From Hyphomicrobium_A sp963812795 (lineage in GTDB: Bacteria; Pseudomonadota; Alphaproteobacteria; Rhizobiales; Hyphomicrobiaceae): 64,000 bases of DNA. The notes under the pieces are model-generated. The model did not search any database. It was not told where the DNA came from and saw only the letters and a list, made by a program, of their open reading frames with translations. Each line of letters begins with the position of its first letter. The stretch's first letter is position 1. Location of the stretch: NCBI GenBank assembly GCA_963812795.1, contig CAWEWG010000008.1, forward strand, positions 1 through 64,000. Direction: 5' to 3'. This document shows positions 41,958 through 52,964 of this stretch, piece by piece. Position numbers and translations under genes: made by a program.

Positions 41958-42515
41958 ATGCCATCCATCAATAAAAGCCGCATCCTCATCATGGCGACGC
42001 ACGGCTTCGAGCAATCGGAGCTGGTGAAGCCGCTGGAGCAATTGAAAGCCAAAGGCGCCAAGGTCGAAGTGGCCGCACCCGAGGCGGGGCAGATCAAAGG
42101 CTGGCAGGACAAGAATTGGGGTCCACCGGTCGACGTCGACCTGACGCTCGACGCGGTTCAGGTCGGGGACTATGACGCCCTCGTGTTGCCGGGGGGCGTA
42201 ATGAACCCCGACAAGCTGCGCACCAACGACAAGGCCCTCGCCATCGTCAAAACCTTCGTTGAATTGGGTAGGGTCGTTGCCGCCATCTGCCACGCGCCCT
42301 GGCTGCTGATCGAGGCCGGCGCCGTGAAGGGGCGCGAGGTCACGTCGTACATTTCCATCCGCACCGACGTCGTCAACGCCGGCGGGCGCTGGGTCGACAG
42401 ACATGTCGTCTCGGACCAGGGCATGATCACGTCGCGGCACCCCGGCGACATCGACGCCTTTGTCGCCAAAATCATCGAGGAGGTCGAGGAAGGGGTGCAT
42501 CGGCGCGCAGCCTGA
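41958..42515 (+). CDS. DJ-1/PfpI family protein (YhbO/PfpI-like)
   Basis: 185 aa. Type 1 glutamine amidotransferase-like fold with the nucleophile elbow AAICHAPWLL (Cys about 112) and RILIMATHGFEQSEL at the start supplying the conserved acidic residue. Members act as general-stress protein deglycases, chaperones or proteases; the precise activity is debated. An AGGGAGAG site precedes the ATG. The EcfG-like promoter supports a general-stress role. Confidence 0.9.
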   Translation: MPSINKSRILIMATHGFEQSELVKPLEQLKAKGAKVEVAAPEAGQIKGWQDKNWGPPVDVDLTLDAVQVGDYDALVLPGGVMNPDKLRTNDKALAIVKTFVELGRVVAAICHAPWLLIEAGAVKGREVTSYISIRTDVVNAGGRWVDRHVVSDQGMITSRHPGDIDAFVAKIIEEVEEGVHRRAA

Positions 42516-42606
42516 GGATGGGGCTGCGCCGCCACGAAGCGGCCGCTAATCCATAATTAATGCGCCGGCGCGGATAGTGCCGGCGCCGCGCGATCTCGGG
42601 CGATTT

Positions 42607-42649
42607 TTGGCACTCAAGCCTTGACTGTGCTAACAGCCTTGATCATATA
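42607..42649 (+). promoter_or_regulatory. CIRCE operator and sigma-70-type promoter of groESL
   Basis: TTGGCACTC (42607-42615), 9 bases, CTGTGCTAA (42625-42633): a CIRCE inverted repeat (consensus TTAGCACTC-N9-GAGTGCTAA) with three mismatches. It overlaps a promoter with -35 TTGACT (42621-42626), 17-base spacer and -10 CATATA (42644-42649). HrcA bound here would block RNA polymerase. hrcA is not in the window. Confidence 0.82.
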
Positions 42650-42747
42650 CGCGGCGCGGGACCGCAACGGCCTGCGCTAGGCCATTGCGCGACCCCCGCA
42701 CCCAACCCAGTCATAACAAAGTCCATTCACATCATGAGGTTGATCCC

Positions 42748-43062
42748 ATGAAGTTCCGTCCTCTTCATGACCGCGTCGTCGTTCGCCGGATCGAGGAAGA
42801 CACCAAGACCGCTGGCGGCATCATTATCCCCGACACCGCCAAGGAGAAGCCCGTGCAGGGCGAAGTCGTCGCTGTCGGCCCCGGGGCCCGCGACGAGGCC
42901 GGCAAGATCATCCCCCTCGACCTCAAGCCCGGCGACCGCGTGCTGTTCGGCAAGTGGAGCGGCACCGAGGTGAAAATCGACGGCCAGGACGTCGTCATCA
43001 TGAAGGAGAGCGACATCTTCGGCGTGATCGAGGGCACCACCAAGGTCAAGGCCGCCGCCTAG
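42748..43062 (+). CDS. groES: Co-chaperonin GroES
   Basis: 104 aa, standard length. Heptameric lid for GroEL. The mobile loop is visible as EDTKTAGGIIIPDTAKEKP and the conserved start is MKFRPLHDRVVVRR. The gap to groEL is 44 bases, with a ribosome site (CAGGAG) before the groEL ATG, so the two form the usual bicistronic operon under CIRCE/HrcA control. Confidence 0.97.
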   Translation: MKFRPLHDRVVVRRIEEDTKTAGGIIIPDTAKEKPVQGEVVAVGPGARDEAGKIIPLDLKPGDRVLFGKWSGTEVKIDGQDVVIMKESDIFGVIEGTTKVKAAA

Positions 43063-43106
43063 CGCGCGCCCGATGCCGATCCCCAACAATTCAGGAGTTG
43101 CTCACC

Positions 43107-44753
<1,647 letters not shown>

Positions 44754-44785
44754 GGTCCGCGCACTCGCAGGTTGTGGACGAATGG

Positions 44786-44816
44786 AAAAGCCCCGGCCCA
44801 ATGGCCGGGGCTTTTT
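44786..44816 (+). terminator. Rho-independent terminator of groESL
   Basis: Stem AAAAGCCCCGGCC / GGCCGGGGCTTTTT with loop CAAT (44786-44816), the T-run being part of the stem, 33 bases after the groEL stop. Confidence 0.95.
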
Positions 44817-44985
44817 CGCGCCCTGATGCGGGGTTTTGTTCGGAACTGTTGCCGTCAGGCCCCATGTTAGCCTTGACTGCATTATCTATCGATAGCCACA
44901 TGCCTTTCCAGTCGTGTGCGTCGGAATCGGCCCAGCGGCGGCCATTTTCTCCATCTAGCTTGCAGGCGCTTTTGGAGACCGAGGG

Positions 44986-47456
44986 ATGATCAAGAAGACG
45001 GCTGTTCTTACGCGCGTCGGGATTCTACCGGCGATCGCGGCGCTTTGCGTCACGGGCTCGCTCGTGGCTCACGCCGAGACCCCGCCCGCCGCCGCGCCGG
45101 CCGGTACGACCAACGCTGCGGGGCGACCCGCGTCGCTGGCGCAGGTGACGGATCCAAGCTTGGCGGCAACGCCGCCGGTAGCTCCCACGAGTGTCGCGCC
45201 GACCCAGGCGGCGACAGCGGCGGCCGCACCGGCAACAGCTCCGGCCGCGAAGGCGACCACTCCCGTAGCAGCCCCGACGGCGACTTCGGCTGCACCGACC
45301 CCGCCTCCGGCTATACCGCCAGCGGCACCGGTCACCACCGCGACGACGACGCCTGAACCGCCCATTACGACCCCAGCCCCGGCGGCAACGGCTGCACCGA
45401 CCCCGCCTCCGGCTAAACCGCCAGCGGCACCGGTCACCACCGCGGCAACGACTCCCGCGACGCCGGCCACAGCGCCTGCCGCTGCACCTGCTGCTCCGGC
45501 TCCCGCGATCACCGCGGCACCCGCCGCTAGCCCGGCTCCCGCCGCTCCGGCCACCGCAGCCGTGACGCCGCCCGCCGTGGCGGCTCCGGTTCCGCCGGCG
45601 GCAACCGCCACTCCGGCAACGCCCGCCGCAGCACCCAACGCAACTGCTGCCCTGCCCGACCCTCCGGTACGCCACCTGCTGCCGCGCCGGCGCCGGTCGT
45701 GCCGCCGGCCGACTCGATCGTTGCCGGCGTCCGCGCCAAACTTCCAACGCTCGCCCAGAAAGCCAACGAGGAGGAAGCCGCAGCGCTCGCCTCGTACTAC
45801 GGCGAGATCACCGGCACCGCGCTCTGGGTATCGACGAGCGGCTTGACCGACAAGGGCAAGGCAGCCGTGACCGAGATCGGCCGCGCCGAAAATTGGGGCT
45901 TGCCCGTTGCCGCCTTCGACGTCCCGTCGACTGCCACCGGCGCGCTAAGTCCGGAAGCTGCCGCCGACACCGAGATCCAGGTGGCGCTCGCCGTCCTCAA
46001 GTACGCGCGCTTTGCCCGCGGCGGCCGCATCAATCCGGCCAACATCTCGCAGCTCATGGATCAGCAGCCGACGCTGGTGCCGCCGAAGACGGTGCTCACC
46101 GACATCGCAGCGGCCGACAAGCCCGATGCGTACCTCACCTCGCTGCATCCCAAGCATCAGCAGTTCGAAGCTCTGCGCCAGCTGCTGATCAAGCTGCGCG
46201 GCGGCGAAGTGAAGGAAGAGGTCGCGCCGCCGGAAGATCCCGCGCTCAGCGTGCAGCTTCCAATGGGTCGCGTTCTCAAGCCGGGCGGCACCGATCCGCA
46301 GGTCGCCTTGCTGCGCCAGCGGCTGAAAGTGGCCGCGGCCGATCCGATGATGGAGAACGTCTACGACGACGCGCTGCAGACAGCGGTGAAAGAATTTCAA
46401 ACTTCCAAGGGGCTGCGTCCCGACGGTATCGTCGGCAACGGCACGCGGCAGGTGCTCAACGGCGGACCCAAGCCGACGCCGGTGACGCAGACCAACGATG
46501 CCAAGGTCGAGCGCATCCTCATCAACATGGAGCGCTGGCGCTGGGTGCCCGCCGACATGGGCGAGTTCTACGTCTGGGATAACGTGCCGGAGTTCCTGAC
46601 ACGCATCGTCAAGAGCGGTAGCGTCGTCCACACCGACGAGATCATCGTCGGCCAGCCCTCATGGCCGACGCCGATGTTCTCTGCGGACATGAAGACCATC
46701 GTGTTCCGCCCGAGCTGGGGCGTGCCCGCCGGCATCAAGGCGAAGGAGCTGGCGCCGTTGCTGCGCAAGAGTTCGGGCGCGGGTTTCTTCGGCATCTTCG
46801 GCGGCGGTTATTCCGCGCAAGCGGTACTCGACGCCTACGATCTCAAGGCCTATGCGGGTGGCCGGCAGGTCGATCCCAACTCCGTCGATTGGGCCAACGT
46901 CAACATCCACAGCTACAGCTTCCAGCAACCGCCAGGCCCCAAGAACGTGCTGGGCGACGTGAAGTTCATGTTCCCCAACTCGCACGACGTCTACATGCAC
47001 GACACGCCGGAGCGGAACCTGTTCGGCAAGTCGTTCCGCGCTCTGAGTCACGGCTGCATGCGGGTGCACGAGCCGCGGCGCCTCGCCGAGGTCCTGCTGG
47101 CCGAGGACAAGGGCTGGTCCGCCGCCAAGGTACAAAGCATGTTCTCGAGCGGCGGCGAGGTCTCGCTCGCCAAGCACATCCCGGTGCACGTCACCTACAT
47201 GACGGCGCGCGTGGACGAGAACGGCAAGCTGCAGACGTACGGCGACTTCTACGGTCTCGATAGCCGCACGGCCGCGGCGCTGACCGGCAAGTCGATCCGC
47301 TTCGAGCAGCCGGCGTACGCAGACGACGTGGTTGCTTCCGGTGATCCGGGGGATGGCTTCTCGACGCAGTCGCAGCAACAGCAGCCGCGCCGCAAGAAGC
47401 AGCAGCAGAGCCCCGCCAATATCGCGGATGCCATCTCGGGACTGTTCTCCCCGTAA
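44986..47456 (+). pseudogene. L,D-transpeptidase of the YcbB/LdtD type, one frame break
   Basis: About 820 residues across two frames. The first has a signal peptide (ILPAIAALCVTGSLVAHAE) and a Pro/Ala/Thr-rich linker of about 200 residues; near 45655-45665 one base is missing (or two are extra), after which the second frame carries the scaffold domain, a peptidoglycan-binding helix bundle (TDPQVALLRQRLKV, AVKEFQTSKGLRPDG) and the YkuD catalytic domain (HDTPERNLFGKSFRALSHGC with the nucleophilic Cys, then MRVHEP). The enzyme would form mDAP-mDAP cross-links in the periplasm. The tail is Gln/Arg/Lys-rich. Both parts are well conserved, so a sequencing slip in the repetitive linker is likely. 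Confidence 0.88.
45288..45444. repeat. 55-bp imperfect direct repeat in the transpeptidase linker
   Basis: Copies at 45288-45342 and 45390-45444 (102 bp apart) differ at one position and encode APTPPPA-x-PPAAPVTTA in each. They sit inside the Pro/Ala linker and could allow slippage or recombination that changes linker length. Confidence 0.85.
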
Positions 47457-47460
47457 GGGA

Positions 47461-48736
47461 TCAGGCGTCGCGGCGGGCCGTCAGCTCGCCGCGCGCCAGC
47501 TCTTCCAGCTTGGCGCGTAGTTCGCCTGCCGCCTGCGGATAGCCGGCGCCGATCCACCATTCCTCAAAGCGCGCCATGACGCGGCCGACAGCGGGCCCGG
47601 CGGCAACGCCGAGCGCGACGACGTCGGCGCCGCGCACCGGCAGTTGCGGCGTGCTCCAGCGTTCGGGCAAGGTGACGCGCGCCACCCGCGCCGGATCGGT
47701 CGGAGCATCGCCCGATCTCGCCCAATCGACCAGTGCACCGTCGACGAACGCCCGCGCTCCCTGTCGGTAGATGAAAACTTTGGCGGCGGCCTCTTCCGTA
47801 CGTGGGTCGAAGGCGCCGTCACGACGGTTGGCGTCAGCCAGTCGGTCTGCATCCGCGGTCGACAGGCGCAGTTTCTCGCCGAGATCCGCGGGCGTGCCGG
47901 ACGCCAACGCCGCAAGACGCAGCACCGCATCCGGTGCGCGCTGCAGCGCCGCCTCGATCGTCGACAGCCGCTCGACCAGCTCAACCTCGCCGGCGATGCC
48001 GAGCAATGGAGCGATGATGCCAACCTCGCGCATCGAGCGCAGGGCCGCCACCGCTCCGGGAGCAGCGAGCAGCAGCAGCAATTCGGAACGAATGCGCTCG
48101 CCCGAGAGCTGCGCCATGCCCGCTTTCTCGGCCGCCACGGCGGCGAGGCCGGCGGCATCGGGCGCCGTCGCGTCGCCATACTGCGCGCCGAAGCGGAAGA
48201 AGCGCAGAATGCGCAGAGTAGTCCTCGCGAATGCGCTGGCGCGCGTCGCCGATGAAGCGCACGCGCCCGGCTTTCAGGTCGCCGTAGCCGCCGAGCGGAT
48301 CGTGCACCTTCCCGCTCTCGTCGCAATAGAGAGCGTTCATGGTGAAGTCACGCCGCATGGCATCCTCGCGCCAGTCGGTGGTGAACGTCACCTTGGCGCG
48401 GCGCCCGAACGTCTCGATGTCACGGCGCAGCGTCGTCACCTGGAATGCCGTCTTGTCGGCGACGACGGTGACCGTGCCGTGCTCGATACCGGTGGGAACG
48501 GCGTGCAGGCCGGCGCGTTCGGCGAGCGCCAGCACCTCTTCGGGCAGCGCCGTCGTGGCGATGTCGACGTCCATCACCGGCACACCCATCAGTGCGTTGC
48601 GCACGGCTCCGCCAACGGCGCGCGCTTGCGCCCCCTCCGCGGTCAGGGCCGCAAATACGGTTCGCGTCGATTCCCGCGTCAGCCAATCGGCATCCGCCAG
48701 GCTCGGCAGTCCGGCGTCATGTGTTGCGCCCGCCAT
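47461..48736 (-). pseudogene. CCA tRNA nucleotidyltransferase / poly(A) polymerase family, one frame break
   Basis: About 425 residues in two frames. The N-terminal nucleotidyltransferase shows VGGAVRNALMG and VMDVDIATTALPEEV (metal-binding aspartates), then RRDFTMNALYCDESG and DPLGGYGDLKAGRVRFIGD. At 48216-48219 one extra base turns REDYLRILRFFRFGAQY into a shifted frame, after which the helical C-terminal half (GERIRSELLLLLAAPGAV, EEWWIGAGYPQAAGEL) follows. It matures tRNA 3' ends or polyadenylates RNA; alphaproteobacterial members are difficult to separate by eye. Such a gene should be essential or nearly so, so the break is most likely an error. Last gene of the Nudix-DUF6111 operon. Confidence 0.88.
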
Positions 48737-48747
48737 CGCTTTTCTCG

Positions 48748-49014
48748 TCAATCGATGTGGCCAGGTTCGATGCGTCCGTCCTTGCTCGACGGGGGCGTAT
48801 AGACGCCTCCCGGCTTGCCGCCGGTTACCGAGCCGAAGGAGGCCAGCGTGACGACGACCAGGATGGCGCCGGCGACGAACAGCCAGATGAGCGGAGCGTC
48901 GTCGAGCACGCGCGCGGCGTCGGGCCGCTCCTCGCGCGTCAGGTAGACGTAGGCGACGTAGACGATCGTCGGCAGCAGGAAGAGCAGGATGTTCTCGGCG
49001 ACGATGCGGATCAT
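48748..49014 (-). CDS. DUF6111 small membrane protein
   Basis: 88 aa with two membrane helices (ENILLFLLPTIVYVAYVYL and IWLFVAGAILVVVTLASF) and a C-terminal GGVYTPPSSKDGRIEPG tail, the DUF6111 pattern. Function unknown. Its ATG overlaps the stop of the upstream Nudix gene (4 bases), and the downstream nucleotidyltransferase starts after 11 bases, so the three are one operon; this order is conserved in Hyphomicrobiales. Confidence 0.88.
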   Translation of the reverse strand: MIRIVAENILLFLLPTIVYVAYVYLTREERPDAARVLDDAPLIWLFVAGAILVVVTLASFGSVTGGKPGGVYTPPSSKDGRIEPGHID

Positions 49015-49673
49015 GCTGAAAAGAGCCTCTTGTGCATGTTCTTCATTATACCCGCCGTGGCGCCCCAGATGTACCGCTGCTCGAAGGGCATGGCGTAAAA
49101 TCGGCGCTCCTGTCCGCGCCAGAAGCGAGTCTCCGTGCGATGATTGGCTTCGTCCATCAGAAATGCGAGCGGCACTTCGAAGGCATCGGCCACCTCGCGC
49201 GCATCGAGCTGCAGCGTGAAGCCTTCGCGCACAATGCTGACGACGGGGAAGATGCGAAAGCCGGTGCCGGTGCGGTAGGCGTCGAGGTAGCCGAGTGGGT
49301 CGACGAACCGCGGGTCGAGTCCGATCTCCTCCTGCGCCTCACGCAGCGCCGTGGCGATGGGATCGGCGTCGGTCGGATCCATGCGCCCGCCGGGGAAGGC
49401 GATCTGTCCGGGATGCCGGGGCAGCGCGTCGGTGCGCTGCGTCAGGAGTACAGTCAACTCTGGCCGCGCGACCACGGGGATCAGCACCGCCGCGAGGGCC
49501 AACGGCGCCCGCGCGATTTCCGCGACGAGCTCGGGGCTGAGATCGAAATCGCTGGGCGTATCGGGCGCGTCAGGATCGGCCACGGGTGCCGTCTTGCTCA
49601 GTGCGGCGGCAGCCAAATGACGGAATTCGCGCTCGGAGAACGGCGGCAAGGCCTCGGCGTAGGTGTCATGCAT
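49011..49673 (-). CDS. Nudix hydrolase, CoA pyrophosphatase type
   Basis: 220 aa from ATG 49673 (MHDTYAEALPPFSE). Hydrolyses the pyrophosphate bond of CoA or related nucleotides. The Nudix box is visible as GGRMDPTDADPIATALREAQ followed by EEIGL, preceded by LTQRTDALPRHPGQIAFPGG, which is the CoA-pyrophosphatase (NudL/YeaB) signature. First gene of the operon with DUF6111 and the tRNA nucleotidyltransferase. Confidence 0.93.
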   Translation of the reverse strand: MHDTYAEALPPFSEREFRHLAAAALSKTAPVADPDAPDTPSDFDLSPELVAEIARAPLALAAVLIPVVARPELTVLLTQRTDALPRHPGQIAFPGGRMDPTDADPIATALREAQEEIGLDPRFVDPLGYLDAYRTGTGFRIFPVVSIVREGFTLQLDAREVADAFEVPLAFLMDEANHRTETRFWRGQERRFYAMPFEQRYIWGATAGIMKNMHKRLFSA

Positions 49674-49820
49674 AGCGCACCATAGCATTGGAATCCGAGG
49701 CAGGAATTGCACCTTGACCGGCAAGCCGGCACGTATGCCTCGCAAACCCCGCGCAAATCACGATAACGTCCATTTCTCAGGCGAACCTTTACGGGGTTCG
49801 CATCCCCGAAAGGAGATCCG

Positions 49821-51045
49821 GTGCCGTCGAGCCGTCTTCGCCTGATCCGTTGCGCGCTGGCGCTCGCTCTGGCCCTGGCGCCCATCGGCATTTGGAGCGG
49901 CGGTGTGATGGCCGCCAGCGTGCTGGAATTCATCGACACGCTGACGCCGGCGCAGGCCGACGAGTTCGCCGCCTGGCGCAGCGCCAAGATGAAATACGAT
50001 CGGCAACTCGACGCCTATTGGGACGAGATCGAGAAGAAGCGCGCCGGACGCCGCGCCAAGCGCGGCAGTAGCAAGTTCTTCGAAACCGATGACTATGTGT
50101 GGAGCTATCCGCCGACGTACCAGGGGCCGCGTCTCAGCGCCGAGCTGGACCAGCGGTGGACGCGCTTTCTCGCGCAGGACCGGCCGGGCGAGCCGCCGAA
50201 GGAAAAGCAGGAGCTGCCGGGCCTCGCCGACTTCCTCGCCGCCGCCAAGCAGCACTACGGCTTCGAGCCGTCGCGCATTCCCGAGCGCGAGTTCAAGCGC
50301 CGCTACGCCGAGGAGGCGATCGCCCTCGGCCTCACCAAGGAGCAGGTCGTCCGCGTCTACGCGCTGGAGACGGGCGGCGACGGCACGGCCGACATGCAGG
50401 CCGGCATTCATCCCATCACCAAGAAGGGCAGGCCGATCTCGTCGGCACTGGGCTACGCGCAGCTTTTGCACGCCAACACCATCGGCGAATTGGTGAAGCA
50501 CGGCGACCAGTTCGTCAAAAGGCTGCAGCGCCTCAAGGCCAGTTCCTCTGACCCGCAGCGCATCGACGAGCTGCATCGCAAGATCGCCTCGCTGCAACTC
50601 ATGATCCGCAGCGCCAAGGCCGGCCCGGACGACTGGTACAAGCACGTCGCCTTCGCGCAGACGTCGAAGGGCTACGGCATGCACGCCATCAACCTCGACG
50701 GCGACATCGGGCCGTGGCTGCAATCCTTGAAGTTGCGCGGTCTGAAAGACTTCGCCGCCCGCAAGGGCGTGACCAACATGTCGGGCGAAGAGATCGAGAT
50801 CATGAATCTCATCGGGCCCGGCGACTGGCCTCGAGATGATGCAGCCGGTCGGACTGACGGCGCCGACGCCAAACTTCTTCGCCCGCAAGGCGTACTACGT
50901 GAACAAGATGGTTATCGGTAAGACCTCGGCCGAGCTGCTGGCAGAGTTCACGCGCCGCATGGACGCCAGCTCGCGCAAGGCGGGGGCGGTCGAGTTCGCG
51001 GCGGCTTTCGACGAGGCGCGGCAGGAAAAGCTGCCCTGGCGCTGA
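49821..51045 (+). pseudogene. Secreted protein resembling a lytic transglycosylase/lysozyme, one frame break
   Basis: About 407 residues. GTG start at 49821 with AGGAG five bases upstream; signal peptide (LALALALAPIGIWSGGVMAA). The fold region VYALETGGDGTADMQAG followed by SALGYAQLLHANT resembles the goose-lysozyme/SLT arrangement, where the glutamate in 'ALET' would be the acid, but the match is weak and I treat the activity as an inference. At about 50820-50824 one extra base shifts MMQPVGLTAPTPNFFARKAYYVNK into another frame, which ends at 51045. Correcting it gives a continuous protein. Confidence 0.65.
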
Positions 51046-51156
51046 CCGGCGCCCTGAGACCAGGAAATATTCCTATCCACCGATGCCCATTTGCATCGGA
51101 CATGCCCCCCCTCCGCGCTCTATGATCCAACCAGCAAGTAAAACTGGGGCACGAGC

Positions 51157-51831
51157 ATGCAGTGGCATAAGTTTGGGGGCGTTGCTTTGGCGTGCCTCGT
51201 TCTTACCTTCGGCGCTGCGGCCCCTGCGGCCGCTCAGCAATGGCGCCTTCCAAGCCTAAGCTACGCCTCTGACGATGAGGTCGCCTCGCTGGCGCGAACC
51301 GGCTTCATTATCTCTCCGGACTGGAGCCTTAGCGACGAGGTCAACCTCGGGGGAACCGGCGGCGCGCTGCTGGAGGACCCCGACGGCTGGGCGATCGGCG
51401 GCAAGCTCGGCTACGATCAGCAGTTCGGCCATATCGTGGCGGGCGTGGTCACCGACGCGTTCTACTCATTCGCCGACGGCGGTGGCCGTGGCGCGGGCTT
51501 CGGCCGTTTTGAGTCGGACCTCAACTATTACGGCACCGTGCGCGGGCGCCTCGGCTACTCGTTCGGCCGCCTGATGGCGTACGGCACGGCGGGCTATGCC
51601 TATGGTGGTCTCGAGGTGAAGGACGTCACCACTGGCGCGAAGTCCAGTGAGGGGCTGAGCGGCTGGACCTACGGCGGCGGCCTCGAATACTTCTGGAACC
51701 GCGACATCAACCTGCACCTGGGCTATCGCCGGATCGACTTCGACGACCAGAGCTTCGCGGTGCTTGGCCCCGGCGGCACGCTGTCGCCCGAGATGGACAT
51801 CATCGATTTCGGCCTGATGACCCGCTTCTAA
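51157..51831 (+). CDS. Outer-membrane beta-barrel protein (OmpA/Omp25-like)
   Basis: 224 aa. Signal peptide ending AAPAAAQQW, then an eight-stranded barrel pattern with alternating hydrophobic residues (GFGRFESDLNYYGTVRGRLGY, FGRLMAYGTAGYAYGGLEV) and a terminal strand DIIDFGLMTRF ending in Phe, as needed for BAM insertion. Similar to rhizobial surface antigens of the porin/opacity group; no specific ligand can be named. Confidence 0.82.
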   Translation: MQWHKFGGVALACLVLTFGAAAPAAAQQWRLPSLSYASDDEVASLARTGFIISPDWSLSDEVNLGGTGGALLEDPDGWAIGGKLGYDQQFGHIVAGVVTDAFYSFADGGGRGAGFGRFESDLNYYGTVRGRLGYSFGRLMAYGTAGYAYGGLEVKDVTTGAKSSEGLSGWTYGGGLEYFWNRDINLHLGYRRIDFDDQSFAVLGPGGTLSPEMDIIDFGLMTRF

Positions 51832-51845
51832 GCGAGGCCTTTAGG

Positions 51846-52772
51846 TCAGGGCCATTTCACGACGGGCGGCATCGACGACAGGATCGAATCGACGTTGCCG
51901 CCGGTCTTGAGGCCGAACACCGTGCCACGGTCGTAGAGCAGGTTGAACTCCACATAGCGTCCACGGCGCACGAGCTGCTCCTCGCGGTCGGCTTCCTGCC
52001 ACGGCAACGCGAAGTTCCCCCGCACCAGCATCGGGTAGACGCGCTGAAAGGCGCGACCCACGTCCTGCGTGAAGGCGAAGGCGGCAGCCCAGCCACCCTC
52101 CGCCTCGGTCGGCGTCAGATAGTCATAGAAGATGCCTCCGACGCCGCGCGTCTCCTTGCGGTGCGGCAGGTAGAAGTATTCCTCGCACCATTGGCGGTAG
52201 CGCGGGTAGTCGGCAACCGCGTGGGGAGCACAGGCGCCGTACATCGCCGCATGGAAGGCGAGGCTGTCGGCGTCGTCCTCCTTGCGCCGACGATCGAGCA
52301 CCGGTGTCAGGTCGGCTCCGCCGCCGAACCACCACTTCGACGTGACGACCATGCGCGTGTTCATGTGCACGGCCGGCACGTTGGGGTTCTGCGGATGGGC
52401 AATGAGCGAGATGCCGGAAGCCCAGAATTGCGGATGCTCCTCGGCGCCGGGGATCTGCTTGCGGAATTCCGGGGCGAACTCGCCGAAGACGGTCGAGGTG
52501 TGCACGCCCACCTTCTCGAATACGCGGCCGTTCATCATGCTCATGACGCCGCCGCCACCGGGCGCACCGGAATGATCCGTCCGCTCCCACGGCGTGCGTT
52601 GGAATCGCCCCGGGGGACGGTCCGACAATGTGGCGCCCGCCGGCAGATCGTCCTCGAGCCTCTCGAAGGCGGCGCAGATGCCGTTGCGCAGCTCGCCGAA
52701 CCAGGCGGCCGCCGCCTCTTTGTGCGCGGCGAGCTGATCCGCCTCGCGCGTCGGCTCCGTTACCTCGGCCAT
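51846..52772 (-). CDS. hemF: Oxygen-dependent coproporphyrinogen III oxidase
   Basis: 308 aa from ATG 52772. Converts coproporphyrinogen III to protoporphyrinogen IX in haem synthesis. Family blocks are GGGGVMSMMNGRVFEKVGV, HMNTRMVVTSKWWFGGGADL, a YFYLPHRKETRGVGGIFYD loop and RYVEFNLLYDRGTVFGL. Complete and in frame. Divergent from the ABC exporter gene with about 190 bases between. Confidence 0.96.
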   Translation of the reverse strand: MAEVTEPTREADQLAAHKEAAAAWFGELRNGICAAFERLEDDLPAGATLSDRPPGRFQRTPWERTDHSGAPGGGGVMSMMNGRVFEKVGVHTSTVFGEFAPEFRKQIPGAEEHPQFWASGISLIAHPQNPNVPAVHMNTRMVVTSKWWFGGGADLTPVLDRRRKEDDADSLAFHAAMYGACAPHAVADYPRYRQWCEEYFYLPHRKETRGVGGIFYDYLTPTEAEGGWAAAFAFTQDVGRAFQRVYPMLVRGNFALPWQEADREEQLVRRGRYVEFNLLYDRGTVFGLKTGGNVDSILSSMPPVVKWP

Positions 52773-52964
52773 GCCGGATCGTTTCCTCGAACCCTTTTGT
52801 TGGCGCAATTCCCCCTATATATCCCCTGCAGCAATGTCTAGGGGCGCGTCTCTCCGCGGGGACTCCCAAGACCAGGAAAAATATAACAATCTGCGCCCGC
52901 CTTGCTCTCCCAGAGCGGTTGCGTGGCCGGTATATCGGCGCCTTCGCGGCGCTTGGAGCCCATC

